Source of the DNA: Micractinium sp. NFX-FRZ
Lineage: Eukaryota; Chlorophyta; Trebouxiophyceae; Chlorellales; Chlorellaceae
NCBI GenBank assembly: GCA_029339195.1
Contig: JAPTJF010000013.1
Coordinates: forward strand, 1 to 64,000
Reading direction: 5' to 3'
Length of the DNA: 64,000 bases
Numbering within the stretch: the stretch's first letter is position 1; each line of letters starts with the position of its first letter. Below, one piece after another: positions 48,601 to 59,800 of this stretch. Below the pieces are notes generated by a model. It did not search any database. It was not told the DNA's origin and saw nothing but the letters and a program-made list of their open reading frames with translations. The position numbers were made by a program, and so were the translations under genes.

Positions 48601-50220
48601 CTGCAGGCACACAGGAAGCAAAGCACTTGCGGGTGCACTTGAATAAGCGGGGGTGTTAAATGTAGACAAGCAGCCCTCCCCCCGCACTGAATGTGCACAC
48701 AAAGGAGCGGTCTCCGGAACAACTGCATGCGCCGCGCGCAACCTGCCTGGGGATGCACCGATCGGAGGACATAGTCCTTGCGCCCTACAACAATGACGCT
48801 GGCCATGTCGATGTCCGCCCCACCCTCGGCACCCAGCATGCTTGCGTCCAGCTGCCCCAACTCCCCATCAAAATCGTATATGGTTCTGCAAGAGGCAGAA
48901 GACCAATGGAACAGCAGGTTACGAGTGAGGAAACGGAAAGAGCAGAGGTGCCGGCCCTGCAGCGAGCCATGTGGCAGCCCAGACGCAAGGCGACAGTAAG
49001 ATGGAGGCAGGCGAATATTGCATGCCAATGCTCGCAGGCCGGGCATGCCTCGGCTGGGCTGAGCAGAAGTGCAAGCAACTCCCAACAAGCAAGCCCCATC
49101 TGCATCCCAGCATTTCAACACCCATGCAAGGTCATGCACCGTGCACCCACTTGAGCAGCTGGCCGGTCCTGCTGTCCAGAAGGAACACCGAGGTGTGCTG
49201 GCTGCCGACGAGCATGCTGCCATCAAGAGCAGCCACGGGGCTTTGGTTGACCAGGTCTGACACACCCACTGGCAGGCGCTGCAGGAGGAAGAGCGGGCGA
49301 GGCAGTAAACCATGAGGCAGGGGCATGAGGGCAGGACATGCGGGCCAAACCAAGATGCGTGGCACGGCCACGCTGCCTGTGCGCTTGCAAGTGCATGCGT
49401 GCACAGCAACACTGCCCATGCATTTGCATGTGCATGCGTGCCGCCTTTTTCAGCTGACATGCCAGCACCTGCACCCCCCGACTTGCCTCGATCAGCGGGC
49501 TGTTGCCGTGCGACGCCACATAGGCATACAGGCTGCCGTCAGTGCCAGGAAAGATGCTGCCTACGCCCGCCGACCCGTCAGCGCCTGCAGCATCTCCGGC
49601 CCAACTTGAGCTGCTTGTCAGTTCTGTGCAGTGCGCTAGTCATTGGCCTCATGGCTGTCCAAACAATAAAAAGCATGTGCAAGAGAAATGCCCAGCCAGC
49701 CACAGCGCTCACCTGCGTCCGACAAGTCGGCGGCAGCAGCCTGCAAGGGCGCCTGGCGGTTGGTGGACGACAGCAGCGGGGCGCCGCTGTTGAAGGCCCA
49801 CAACCGCTCGCCCGTGTGCACATCGAGAGCTACAAGCTTGCCATTGGCTAAGCTCACCAGCAGCGCACGGTCACGGCTGCTGCACAGCACGGCAAGGGGC
49901 GGGATACCAATCAGGAACCTACCTGTTCTGGCTCCCGGACTGGGTTGCAGCAGGCAAGCAGGCGGCGAGTACTCGGCTGCAACGACGGTAAGCACATGCG
50001 ACCAAATTCCCGGGCACAGCTACACCCCGTGGGGCAGCCCGTCGCACCTGCCGGCGCCCAGCGCTACAGCGGCGGTGCCAACGCCACTGCCTGCTGCGAC
50101 CCGCCCGCTTCCTCCATCGCCGCCGCCACTGTTGCTCCCGGTGCGCTGCGCCAGGCAGAAGGCTGGGAGGAGCACGAGAAAGAGCAAAACAGCAGAGAAG
50201 CTCTGCCGCGTCGGACGCAT
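42700..50220 (-). CDS. IRE1: IRE1 ER-stress sensor kinase/endoribonuclease with C-terminal CCCH zinc fingers
   Basis: Type I membrane sensor of the unfolded protein response; its RNase splices a transcription-factor mRNA. About twenty exons, roughly 1,300 residues. Signal peptide [20 protein letters not shown]; luminal beta-propeller pieces ([76 protein letters not shown]); TM helix near 47370-47435 ([20 protein letters not shown]). Kinase: [45 protein letters not shown] (DMG for DFG, as in plant IRE1), [11 protein letters not shown]. RNase KEN domain: [20 protein letters not shown] with the catalytic Arg-Asn and His. Then an Ala/Gln-rich linker (43125-43696) and an in-phase last exon with two CCCH fingers (42700-42960): [20 protein letters not shown] and [20 protein letters not shown]. 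Start 50220, stop TAA 42700-42702. Confidence is lower for the luminal exon edges. Confidence 0.93.
46337..46375 (-). repeat. Decoy copy of an IRE1 kinase exon start
   Basis: Read on the minus strand this segment encodes [12 protein letters not shown]. It is a copy of [13 protein letters not shown] at the start of the authentic exon, whose first base is 46143. It lies upstream of the true exon inside the same intron. Confidence 0.75.
46401..46530. repeat. Perfect 65-bp tandem duplication in an IRE1 intron
   Basis: 46401-46465 and 46466-46530 are identical by eye (unit begins TCAATAGTGTTGACGTGCAA and ends GTCTGGTGCAG). Identity across all 65 bases indicates a very recent event. It is in the same intron as the decoy exon at 46337-46375. 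Confidence 0.93.
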
Positions 50221-50538
50221 TTCTGTGGAGGGCTGCTTACGAAACCATGTTGGCGCTGGGAAAACTGCTACTCACAATGCAAGAGCAATGGGAGCCAAGG
50301 AGGGTACCCTCCCCTGAGCTCAGCACGCAGCAGGCTTCAGGCTTCAAACAGGAAGCAAAACTAATGGCCAAACGCTCCTTCGGATCGGGGTCTGTGTCAT
50401 ATTCAGTGCAGCCGCAATAGCACTATCGGTGTTACTAGAACCTGCTTCGCAACAAGGCACCCCAAAGCTGCCAGCAAAGTCCTTCAGCAGGGCAGTGTTC
50501 GGTCGGGGGGAGCTAACGCGCCCTGCAGTTGGCCAGAC
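50221..50538. promoter_or_regulatory. Bidirectional promoter, IRE1 / RAD18
   Basis: 318 bases separate the divergent start codons of the ER-stress sensor and the DNA-damage ubiquitin ligase. No TATA box or known stress element was recognised by eye. Confidence 0.55.
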
Positions 50539-53169
50539 ATGGCAGCAGACGTGCCGGCACCCCTGCCGCCGCCGCCCAACCCCGCAGCAGCCAGCCTCAC
50601 GGCGCTGGATGCCGCTGCGTCCTGCCCCATTTGCCACTCCGTGTTCGATTGCCCGCTGCTTCTGAAGAGCTGTGGCCATTCTTGTGAGTCAATGCAATCA
50701 CATCATGCCCCTGCCCAGCCGTTGGCTCGCCTGTCGAACTGCAGCTTGTCCGTACCCCTTGAAACCACTTCGCCCGGCACCCCCCTCCCACAGACTGCAG
50801 CACCTGCATCCGGCAGAACCTCGACTTTCAAGAGCGCTCGGGGCAGCCCAGCTGCCCGTCCTGCCGGTAAGCGTGGGGTGACAGAGAGCGGCGCCCGGCG
50901 GGCGCCGTTTACAAAATAGGAAAGTGCCTTGCGGTGGTCACATGGCGTTGCTACATGAGCACATGGCCTTTACTGTTGCTCCCATCGTGCACCCCCTATG
51001 CAGCAAGCCATGCGACTCGCGGGACCTGCTGCCCAACACAGCGCTTCGAGAGGTTCTCGACAAGTATGCGACCGCCCGCCCGCTGCTGCTGGCCGCGGCG
51101 CATGCAGCAGCTGCCGCGCAGGCGCCTGCTGCTGCCGCCCAGCACAGTGGCAAGCAGCAGCAGCGGCAACAGCAGCGGCAGGCAAGCCGAAAGCGTACAC
51201 GTCAGCAGGAGCAGCAGCAGCAGCAGCAGCAGCGACAGGACGGGGAGGTCGAGGGTGACGAGGCAGAGGCACCTGGCGGCGGCCCCACGCGGCGCCGCAC
51301 ACGCTCTGGCTCCGCTGCACCCGGCCAGGCAGCCGCGGGCAAGGGGCCCACGCACATAGATGTGGACCTAGCAGGCGGCAGCAGCAGCGGTTGGTCTGAG
51401 GGAGATGCCAGTGATGGTGCCAGCTCAGATGCCAGCAGCGACTTCAACGCCGCAGGCTCAGATGACAGCGAGTCGCCCAAGCGCCACAGGCGCGGCCCCA
51501 GCCGAGGCCGCCGGGTCGCCGCCCAAGCGCAGCATCAGCCTCCGGCCGCTGCGGCAGACGCCGACACGCCTTCCGGTTTTGTACGATGCCCAGTGTGCAG
51601 GTGGGCAGGGCCGAGTGCTGGGCCAGGGTCGCTGTGCTCAATGCTGTGTTAGGCATCAAGTCGATTATGCTGCGCATGCCATATGCATGCGAACCACAAA
51701 CCCATTTTCCTCACTGCTGCCCACCGATCCTCCTGCTGGTGCAGTAAGGCTGTGCCTTCCTTCTTCATCAACTCTCACGTCGACCTGTGCCTGGTGGGCG
51801 GCAGCCTCTCGACGAAGACGGCAGGGGGTGCAGGAGCGGGCGCAAACGGCAGCGGTCGGAAGCCGGCAGGGGGTGCAGGGGCGGGCGCAAACGGCAGCGG
51901 CCGGCAGCCGGCAGCGCCAGCTGTGGAGGCGGGCCCGTTCCAGCCGCTGGCAGTGCCTGCCAAACTAGTGCCCAGCCTCACAACCGAAAAGGTGCGAGTG
52001 ATAGAAGAAGGAGGAGGAAGCGGGGGCTGGTGGCTGCACGTCTATGGGGCTAGGGAGGGCTGGAACAGGCGAGCTCGCGTGCAGGCGCACGTGTGTAAGT
52101 GAAGTGCCTGAGGCCTCCTTGTCACCCCCTTGCTCCTGCAGAGCCTGCGTCAGCTGCTGCGCAAATACAGCCTGCCCAGTGACGGCAAGAAGAAGGTGCG
52201 CAAAATCTGGGCTTGGGGGTTGGGCCGGGGGTGGGGGGGAAGGCGCCCGAGCTGACTGTGCATCACGGCGGTTTCATATCAGCCTAACTAATCCAGAAAC
52301 CTACGGGTACTGTAAGGCCAGAAAGGGAAGGGGGGAGGGTTGCCACAACAAAATGGGGCACCCCATTCAGGAGCTGCTGGTCCGGAGCCACATGTCTGCT
52401 TTGGTATCTTCTAAATAGTTGAGAGAGTATTTATTGATCAGCGACATTTGTGGATTGCTCTGTGCAGGAGCTGCTGGAGCGGTACAGCAAGCTGCGCTTG
52501 GCAGTGGAGATGGCTAACGACAAGCAGGTGGGGGGAGACCTATGGGCACTTGGTAGGCACTGGCTTGGCTGAGCCAACTTGCTCGTTAGCTGGCAAGCAC
52601 TGAAGTCGGTTTTTTTTGTTGCCAGCATGCGGTGGAGGCACAGCGCCTGCCCCCCCATCGCATGCTGGCACTGCCAGCGCCTCATCGCTGGGTGCCGGGG
52701 CACGTGCGCTGCTGCCAAGGTGCCCAGGCAAGTGAGCCCTTTCATTGTTGAGGATTACTGACTTTGCGCCCACTGCAATGCTGCAGGTGCATGTGAGCTA
52801 TGAGCAGCTCGCCAAGCGCGTGGCGGCCCAAGAGCGGCAGATGGCAGCGGTGCAGCTGCTGCAGCCTGTGGGCTCCGGTGCGCCTGACGCGGCAGCAGCA
52901 GCAGCAAATGGGACTGGATCCAGCAGAATGGCAGCAGCAAAAGCAGCAGCAGCGGCAGCAGCGCCGGCAGCAGCAGCGGGAAGCAGCGTGCTTCCCCCAA
53001 GGGCGGCTGCCGGTGCTGCAGCATCCACGGAGCCAGATGATCTCCCCACAGACCCGGCTGCCATTGCCCTGGTGGGCTGTTCCTTTGAGGAGCTCATTGA
53101 CGTCACCCGGAGGCGCGATGCGGCACGGCGGGCACTGCGGGCGACGGCCGGAGCCCAAGGGCAGGATGT

Positions 53170-53202
<33 letters not shown>

Positions 53203-53740
53203 TGTGGAGCGGCAGGGGAGGACGGGCAGCCACCCTGGCGCCCAGCTTACGGAGCAGCAGGAGCAGCAGCAGGGGCAGGTGGAGCACGAGCAGCCTCAGT
53301 GGCCCAGCCTGTCGGATGAGGTTGATGTCGACCCGTACGGGTCCAGTGACCCGTGGGGAGAATCCCTGCCACTGTCACAGGTGAGGTTATTGCTGCTGCA
53401 GCCTCCTCATTTGGTCATCTGGCTTTGGGTGCACTGACACTTGGGACCATCTTATTTTCTGTGGCTCCCGGCCTTGCTGTGCGCCCATGTGCTGACCTCT
53501 CGACTGTTTGGTGCGTGCCTGTGCTGATATCTCGACTTGCAGGCGCAGCAACCGGAGTGGGAGAAGCGAGTGGAGCAGCGGGCGCAGGCACGCCGGCAGT
53601 CCCGCTTTGCAGCAGCAGGCGAGCTGCAGGAGCAGCAGCCGCCAAACAGTGGCGAGACACCCGGGCCCAGCTCATGCGGCTTGCAGCCTGGTGCAGGAAT
53701 GGGCACAGCAGCTGCGGAGGAGAGCGAGGCAGCATCCTGA
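50539..53740 (+). CDS. RAD18: RAD18-type E3 ubiquitin ligase (RING, UBZ4, SAP)
   Basis: Nuclear ligase that with RAD6 mono-ubiquitinates PCNA at stalled forks. Eight exons. The RING finger is split by an intron: CPICHSVFDCPLLLKSCGHS, then YCSTCIRQNLDFQER and CPSC, followed by RDLLPNTALREVLDKY, typical of RAD18. A Gln-rich and acidic Ser/Asp linker follows. The UBZ4 finger is FVRCPVC spliced to SKAVPSFFINSHVDLCL. A SAP motif lies at SLRQLLRKYSLPSDGKKKEL, then LERYSKLRLAVEMANDKQVH and YEQLAKRVAAQERQ, as in other RAD18 proteins. A poly-Gln/Ala region and a basic tail (EWEKRVEQRAQARRQSRF) end the protein. Start 50539, stop at 53738-53740. A 45-bp in-frame repeat and CAG tracts lie inside coding exons. 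Confidence 0.93.
51207..51233 (+). repeat. CAG tract coding poly-Gln in RAD18
   Basis: Uninterrupted or near-uninterrupted CAG units in the exon after the RING domain, within a Gln-rich linker; approximate edges. A second CAG run lies near 53169-53202. Confidence 0.8.
51820..51909 (+). repeat. 45-bp coding tandem repeat in RAD18
   Basis: Two copies starting GGCAGGGGGTGCAG at 51820 and 51865 encode two near-identical 15-residue units (AGGAGAGANGSGRKP and AGGAGAGANGSGRQP) just after the UBZ finger. The period is a multiple of three, so the frame is kept. Confidence 0.9.
52371..52500 (+). repeat. Decoy copy of the RAD18 SAP exon
   Basis: After CCATTCAG, 52371 reads GAGCTGCTGGTCCGGAGCCA (ELLVRSHMSAL). 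It copies the true exon at 52468, GAGCTGCTGGAGCGGTACAG (ELLERYSKLRL) after TGTGCAG, 97 bases downstream. The copy has its own AG and the right phase, but runs into a stop at AAATAG. Confidence 0.82.
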
Positions 53741-53814
53741 CTTGCCAAGCCCTAGTCTTGGATGAGCACACGCCTTTGCATCTCAGAATGCACTGACACT
53801 TGAAGTTCATTGTT

Positions 53815-53835
53815 TTACACAAGAAAATACTGTAA
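53815..53835. terminator. Overlapping poly(A) signals of RAD18 and the dynein gene
   Basis: TTACA at 53815-53819 is TGTAA for the minus-strand dynein gene; TGTAA at 53831-53835 serves RAD18 on the plus strand. Cleavage a short way past each signal would make the two 3' UTRs overlap tail to tail. Confidence 0.6.
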
Positions 53836-53874
53836 ACAAAGAAATTTCCAGGAAACATGAAGAATGTTATGTGA

Positions 53875-56800
53875 TCAGCTGAACGATGTCACGTCCAACA
53901 GCAGTGCCACACCAGCCGTAGTCCATTGAATCCAGGGCTGCTTTGACTTGAGCTGTGCAGTGAACACTTCTTGCCGGAAGCGGGACTCGCTGCATGGAGC
54001 AGATGAGGCGAGGGGAAGGCAGTGGGAGGGTGGGTGGGTCGGTGGGGTGGGGGGCGTCTGGATGTCAAGTGCTCAGCATTCGGGTGCCCAACAATAGACA
54101 GCCCATGTATTGCCGCCTGCCCAACCCCTCCCTGCAGCTTACGTGGTGTAGACAGGGCACTGGTAGATGCCGTCCTTGGGCTCCTTCTCTGCCGGCACTG
54201 CCTTCATCAGCATCACCGGCATCTGCGTGAACAGCTGCTTGGGCTTGCTCTCGTCCAGCACGCCCAACTTGTCGTCCCTGCAGGTCAGCATAGGCTGGGT
54301 CAGCTTGTGCAGCTTGGGCTGGGCTAAAAAAGGAGCCACATGTGCATTAATGTGGCAGGCAAAGCAGGTGGCACAGAGTGGGTTTCAGCACAGCAAAACA
54401 GGGGGCTTACCACGCTGCTCCCTCCAGAACCATCCCAGATACGAAGGCGCCATCTCGGGAGGGTGCATCGACCTGGTCCACCGTCTTCTTAGTGACCTGC
54501 AGACGAACAAGGCAGCACTTATGCTTGAACGTCGTCCCGCTTCACAGGCTAGCTTAGATAGTCTAGTAGGGATGAGAGCACGCTGAGGTATATGCACTGG
54601 GCATCCCACGCACCTCGGTGACCAGCACCGTGCGATCCAGCGCCCACTCGTTGCGGCGCGCGGTGGTCTGCTTGATGGCGGTCAGGAAGGACTGGGGGTT
54701 GAACAGGCTGCATGGGGGGAGGGTCAACAGCCAATGGCGATGCCAATGAGGTTGTGTTCTTCAAGCGGCTGACATACACGCTCGAGACTCAACGCACACG
54801 CTAACCCACCCACCCACCCACCCTGCTTTCGAATGCTCACCCGCTCAGCCAGACACTCTTGGGCACGGTCAGATCGGTGGTCCACTCCTGGATCTGCGTC
54901 ACCCGCTGCAGCAGGTTCTGCATCCAGGAGCCCAACGTGCGCAGGCTGGGATAGCCCACAGTTGCCCAGCTCTCGGGCACGCGGTCCGCTGCAAGTGCAT
55001 TCATCAGCCGCTCCTGCAGTGGCAAACAGACGTGGGTAACTTGTGTCAAGAACACTCACAATAGTTGCTGCATGTTTACCAGTGCTACGTTGGCAACGTC
55101 CCAGTCTGTTACCCCTCGACGTCATGCAGCACAACCCAGCATAGCAGGCACAGCAGAGGAACTTGCCATGGGTTCCGTCATTGTCAGGTCTCCCTTGAGG
55201 CCCAGGTCTAGCTCCTGCAAGCCGCGCCGCATCTCAGTCAGCAGTATGTTCCACCGCTCTGCCTCCTGGATGGCAACCCTGCATATATATTGTGTGTGTG
55301 CGGGGTTGGTGGGGGGCAATCGCGTGAGACACATGCACACAGCCCCGTGCACGAAACCATGTGGCCCAGTCACCGCAGAGCACAGAGCACAACAAACAAC
55401 CCTGCTTCTCGCTGCCAGACGCACATGACGTAAGGCGTGTACTCGTCCACACGGCTGCGGATGTCGTCCAGGTCAAAGTTGGGCGGGATGCGCTCAGTCA
55501 GGGACTCCAGCACCTGCCGCGCCAGCTCCTCCACCGACAGCGTGTCCTCGCCCACAGCATCATGCGGCTGCAGTAAAGGGTGGGAGGTGGTGATCTCAGC
55601 TGCCGGGAGGTAGTGCAGTTGTCTGCAATAAGAAACACCTTGCGCAGGAGCGGGGCAACAAGCCCTGCCCACCCCAACCGCTACTCGACCCACCTGCAGG
55701 GACTGCAGATTGCTGCAGAAGGCCGCGGCCTCGCGCAGCTTGAAGCCAATTTCGGCATTGGGGTGCAGCCCAAAGGCCACCGCCGACTCGGCAGGCATGC
55801 TGTCCTCAATGTACTCTAGCACCTGCAGAGATGCGGAAAACGGATGAAGTCATGGGGCCTTGCAGGTTGTGCAGCCTTGCAGGGGTCGCAGCATCGTCAT
55901 GCCGGCCCAACCCGCTCTCACCGGCCAGAGCTCCTGCTCTGCCCGGGTCTCACCTGGGGGTGTGGCATGGTGGGCGGCGGCAGGTAGAAACCCGGGAACA
56001 GCTGCATGCCGTCCAGGAGGCCCTCGTTGAAGTATTTCGCCAGGTAGGCCATGGCCAGCCGGCGGTCCCACTCCTCCACAATATGGCCGCCGTACATGAT
56101 TTCGCCAAACAGGTACCGCAGGTCGTCCCATGGCACCTGCACACACGTAGCAGATGGGCGACTTGGAAGGGCAGTTCAAGGGCAAAGGTGCTGTGCATGG
56201 CTCTCAGCTGTTCAAGGCAACAGGCAAGGCATGCCCGCTCAGCCCTGGCCCGCCTCTAAATGTGACCTGACTCTTCATAGAGCACCCACCTTGCTGTTGT
56301 TGTCCAGGTAGTTGGCGGCCAGCTGCCCGCAGTTCAGCAGGTCACCGGAGTTGAAGGGGTACGCCATATTCCAGCCAATGCCGCTGCGAGCACCAGGCAG
56401 GTTGCCAACACCAAACTTTTTGCGTTCCAGCAGCGCGGCGTGGAAGAAGGAGAGGGCAAAGATGATGGACCTGCATGCACGTGGGGTGCAGCAAGCAGGG
56501 CGTAAGAAGGTCAGCAGCAGGAGGCAAGCAGGCGTTACAACAACTACAGCGTGCTCAAGTTCTCGGCCTGCCCTGGATCGCAAGTCACCTGAACTCGGAC
56601 TGCTTGGCGCAGCTCTCCAGCATCTCCTCGCTGAAGTTGTTGTATGCGCGCAGCAAGTTGGCCTTCAAGCCCTCAGGCGGCTCATTGGTCAGCTTCACGG
56701 AGGCTTGCAGAATGGAGATTGGGAGGGGGCGCTCCAGCGTCGGCGGAGGCTCCGCAGAGAGGAACAGCCTGCAAGAGTGGGGCGGGAACCGGAAGGTTGT

Positions 56801-59800
56801 GGATCAGGGAAGGTGCATGACGCGGCCCTTCGGAGCTGCAATGTCAGGCGCTTGACGAACACAGCATGTAAAACCGATGACTGCGCTATTCCACCTTGAG
56901 TTTACCCTTCAAATTTGAGTTGTGGTCACTGACCACAAGGCGACACATGAGAACCCACCTGAAGTCTGGGTGCGCCCCATCAGCCAGCTTGTCAATGCGC
57001 TTCTCCAGCGGGCCGCTGGTCCAGTCGATGGTCAGGTGGATGTTCTGGAGCAGCACCCAACCCCCGTTCTTGTGCGCATGGGCCAGGCGACTCATGGCAA
57101 TTGCCTCCTGCAGCATTCAAGGGAAGCGTGCGTCAAGAGCCATGAGCTGTGCACGCCCCCCACGCACCGAAAGCAAGCGGGCCACCACCCCATTTCTCTG
57201 CTCCCCAGCGCACCTGGCCCTGTCCAAGCGAGACACTGAAGTATTTGCCATTCTCCTGGGTGAAGCCTAGCTTTTGGCCCAGCGCCTCTACGCTGCCGGC
57301 CACATCCACACCAGGCGACAGGAATACAAAGATGGGCGTCTCTGGCCCGGCGTCCTGCAACAAGGCCGTGGTTGTGAGAGAACAAAAATCAGTTAATCTT
57401 TCGAACTGCCCCTTGAGGAAAGGACTGCCGCTCCCATACATCAGATGCCTCCTCTTGCCTGGAAGGAGCGCTCCAGGTTGTACGGCTGGCTCGTCACATA
57501 CTCCTTGCCCAGCGTGGCCGCCACAAACTTGGACATGGCCGCAGTGAGGCGGTCGGGGCGCAGGGCCTGGAACAGCAGCAGGCGGTCGAACTCGGGCATG
57601 CGCTTCCAGTCGCCTGTGACAGGGGCAATGGCGCAGTTGTCTGTTAACGGCAAAGAGGGACTGGGCCGTAGAAAAGAAGTTCTGGAATGTTTTGCCCCCT
57701 CACAGACAATAAAGGTGCAGCAACAGCAGCAAATGGGCACACACACCTGGCAGAGGTTCGTCCTCAGGCCGCGGCAGCTCAAGCCACTCCTTCCAGCGCT
57801 TGCTGCTGCTGACCAGGTCCTCAGGCAATGCATGGTAGTCGCTGATCTCCTTGAGAGCCAGGACCGACTGCCACGACAGCTGCGGCAGCCAGTCTGGTAC
57901 TGGGTTGGGCGGGCCGTTGGCCACCTGCAGCGTGGGAAAAGATGGTTAGACACGTTGATGCAGGAACCACGAGGTTGTAGTTGCACGGCACTGCTCAAGG
58001 CATCATGCCAAATGCTGAGCTCAGGGCTGCCGTGCAAACCCGACTCGTCGCCCCACCTGAGGCGCACGCAGAATGTAGTCAAAGCGCTCCTGGCTGAGCT
58101 CTCCTTTCTTCTTCAGGATGCGCATGCACAGCTGCGTGGCCACCAGCAGTTTGTGCCGCTCAAACAGGCCCTGCAGCACGCAGCAGGGATGAAGCACATG
58201 AGAAGGGCGGTTGGAAGCAAACATAACGCCTGTCATTTGTTGCTGTCTGTTGCACCTAATGCCAGCAGCCACTTCAAGCCTGGCTCTTCACATGAGCCGA
58301 CCTGTGCGACGTAGTTGAAGAGCTGCTGGGTGGTGTTGGAGATGAGGAGCTTCACGCGCTCCAACACCTCCAGCTCCATGCCCAGCCGCTTGTCCTCGAG
58401 CACTGCGGATTCGTCGCGCCCGCCCGGGGTCTGGTCCTGCATGACATGCCAGAGGCAGCACACGCCACACAACTGAGGAGCCAAGTCGCAGTGACCTGCA
58501 TGAGCGCACGTGCTGCTCCGATCTGGTGAGCTGCCGCACCCACTACTGCGGCCTTGCTGCTGCTAGAGCGCGGCCCTCACCATGCCCTTGATCATGATGC
58601 GCACAAAGTTGGCCATGGAGTAGTGGTACACGCGGTCCAGAGCGTCAAGGGAGTCCACCAGGAAGTACACAAGCGCGCCGCGCAATGCCACGGGGCGGTA
58701 CACCTCGCGCGCCTTGCTGATGCTCACCTCCGTCTCCTGCGCAGGGGCCATGTGAAAATAGTTGGAGCTGAATGAGCATCGGGGCAGTGCAAGCCGCTTT
58801 CTCTTGTCAACTGAGACAGCTCACAAAATGCATCCTGACCACACACGGACATCACCCTGCTCCCGCGCACCTTGGCTGCCTTGACTTGCTCGGCAATTTG
58901 AAGTGCAGTGCGCTTGGTCTCCTCCAGCCCCTCAATCAGCGGGATGTCCTCAAGGATGTCGCCCTGCTCAGCAAAATAAAGATGCAGTTGGTTAAGATCT
59001 TGGGCATCCAACCTTGCATGCCCTTGCAGCACCTGCAGGCCCCGGCTGCATGCACGTGTGCACCCCATTGCATGCACACCTGTGAGGCGGCCAGGCGTGC
59101 AAGAAGGTTGTCCTCCAGCGACTTCAGGGAGATGGTGTACTCTGCCAGCTGGCGCACCAGCCGCATAGCACTCTCCTGCAGGTCTGAGCGCTCATGGTCC
59201 ACAACCTGCAGGGAGCAGGGCACTCACACTGTGCTTCACAGGAGCGCTAACCAGATATGCCCGGTGCTGGTGTTTCGACCTGTCAACCCAAATGCAAGCA
59301 TGCGCCAGGACCCTGACTCACCAAGGCCAGCAGCTGGTCCTCCAGCCCCTTTTCTGTCACACAGAAGTTGACCAGCGTGGTCTGCGCCGCCACCTCCGGC
59401 TTGTAGTGCGGGTTGCTGAGCTTCGTTTGAAGGTAGAGCCGGAAGCGGGGGTCGTACTCAACCTCGGCATCGCCAAGCTTTAGCACCAGGCTGCGCCCAC
59501 GCTTCATGGTCTGCGGCACCAGACGCAGGTATCCGTAGCAGAGTAAAGCACTTGCAATATAACAAACAGTCAATTGAGCCAACAGCGGGCAGGCAGGCGG
59601 GTGGGCAGGCGGTCAAACACAAACCTTCTTCTGAATGACGGAGTCCAGCACGGGGTCAATTTCCTCAGGGCAGTTCTCGATCAGCAGAGGCAGCCCGTTT
59701 TCGATGCAGTGGATGACCTGCAGGGCAGTGCCAGGGCACGCGTGTGAGACAGTGCAAATTTCAAGACGCTGCCGAAGCCGGGCTGCTCTACGACTAGCAC

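Noticed and set aside
54139..54150. TAA after CPVYTT as the dynein stop
   Set aside because: Overlaps a good GTAAGC donor and leaves off the conserved tail, which is found intact at 53875-53989.
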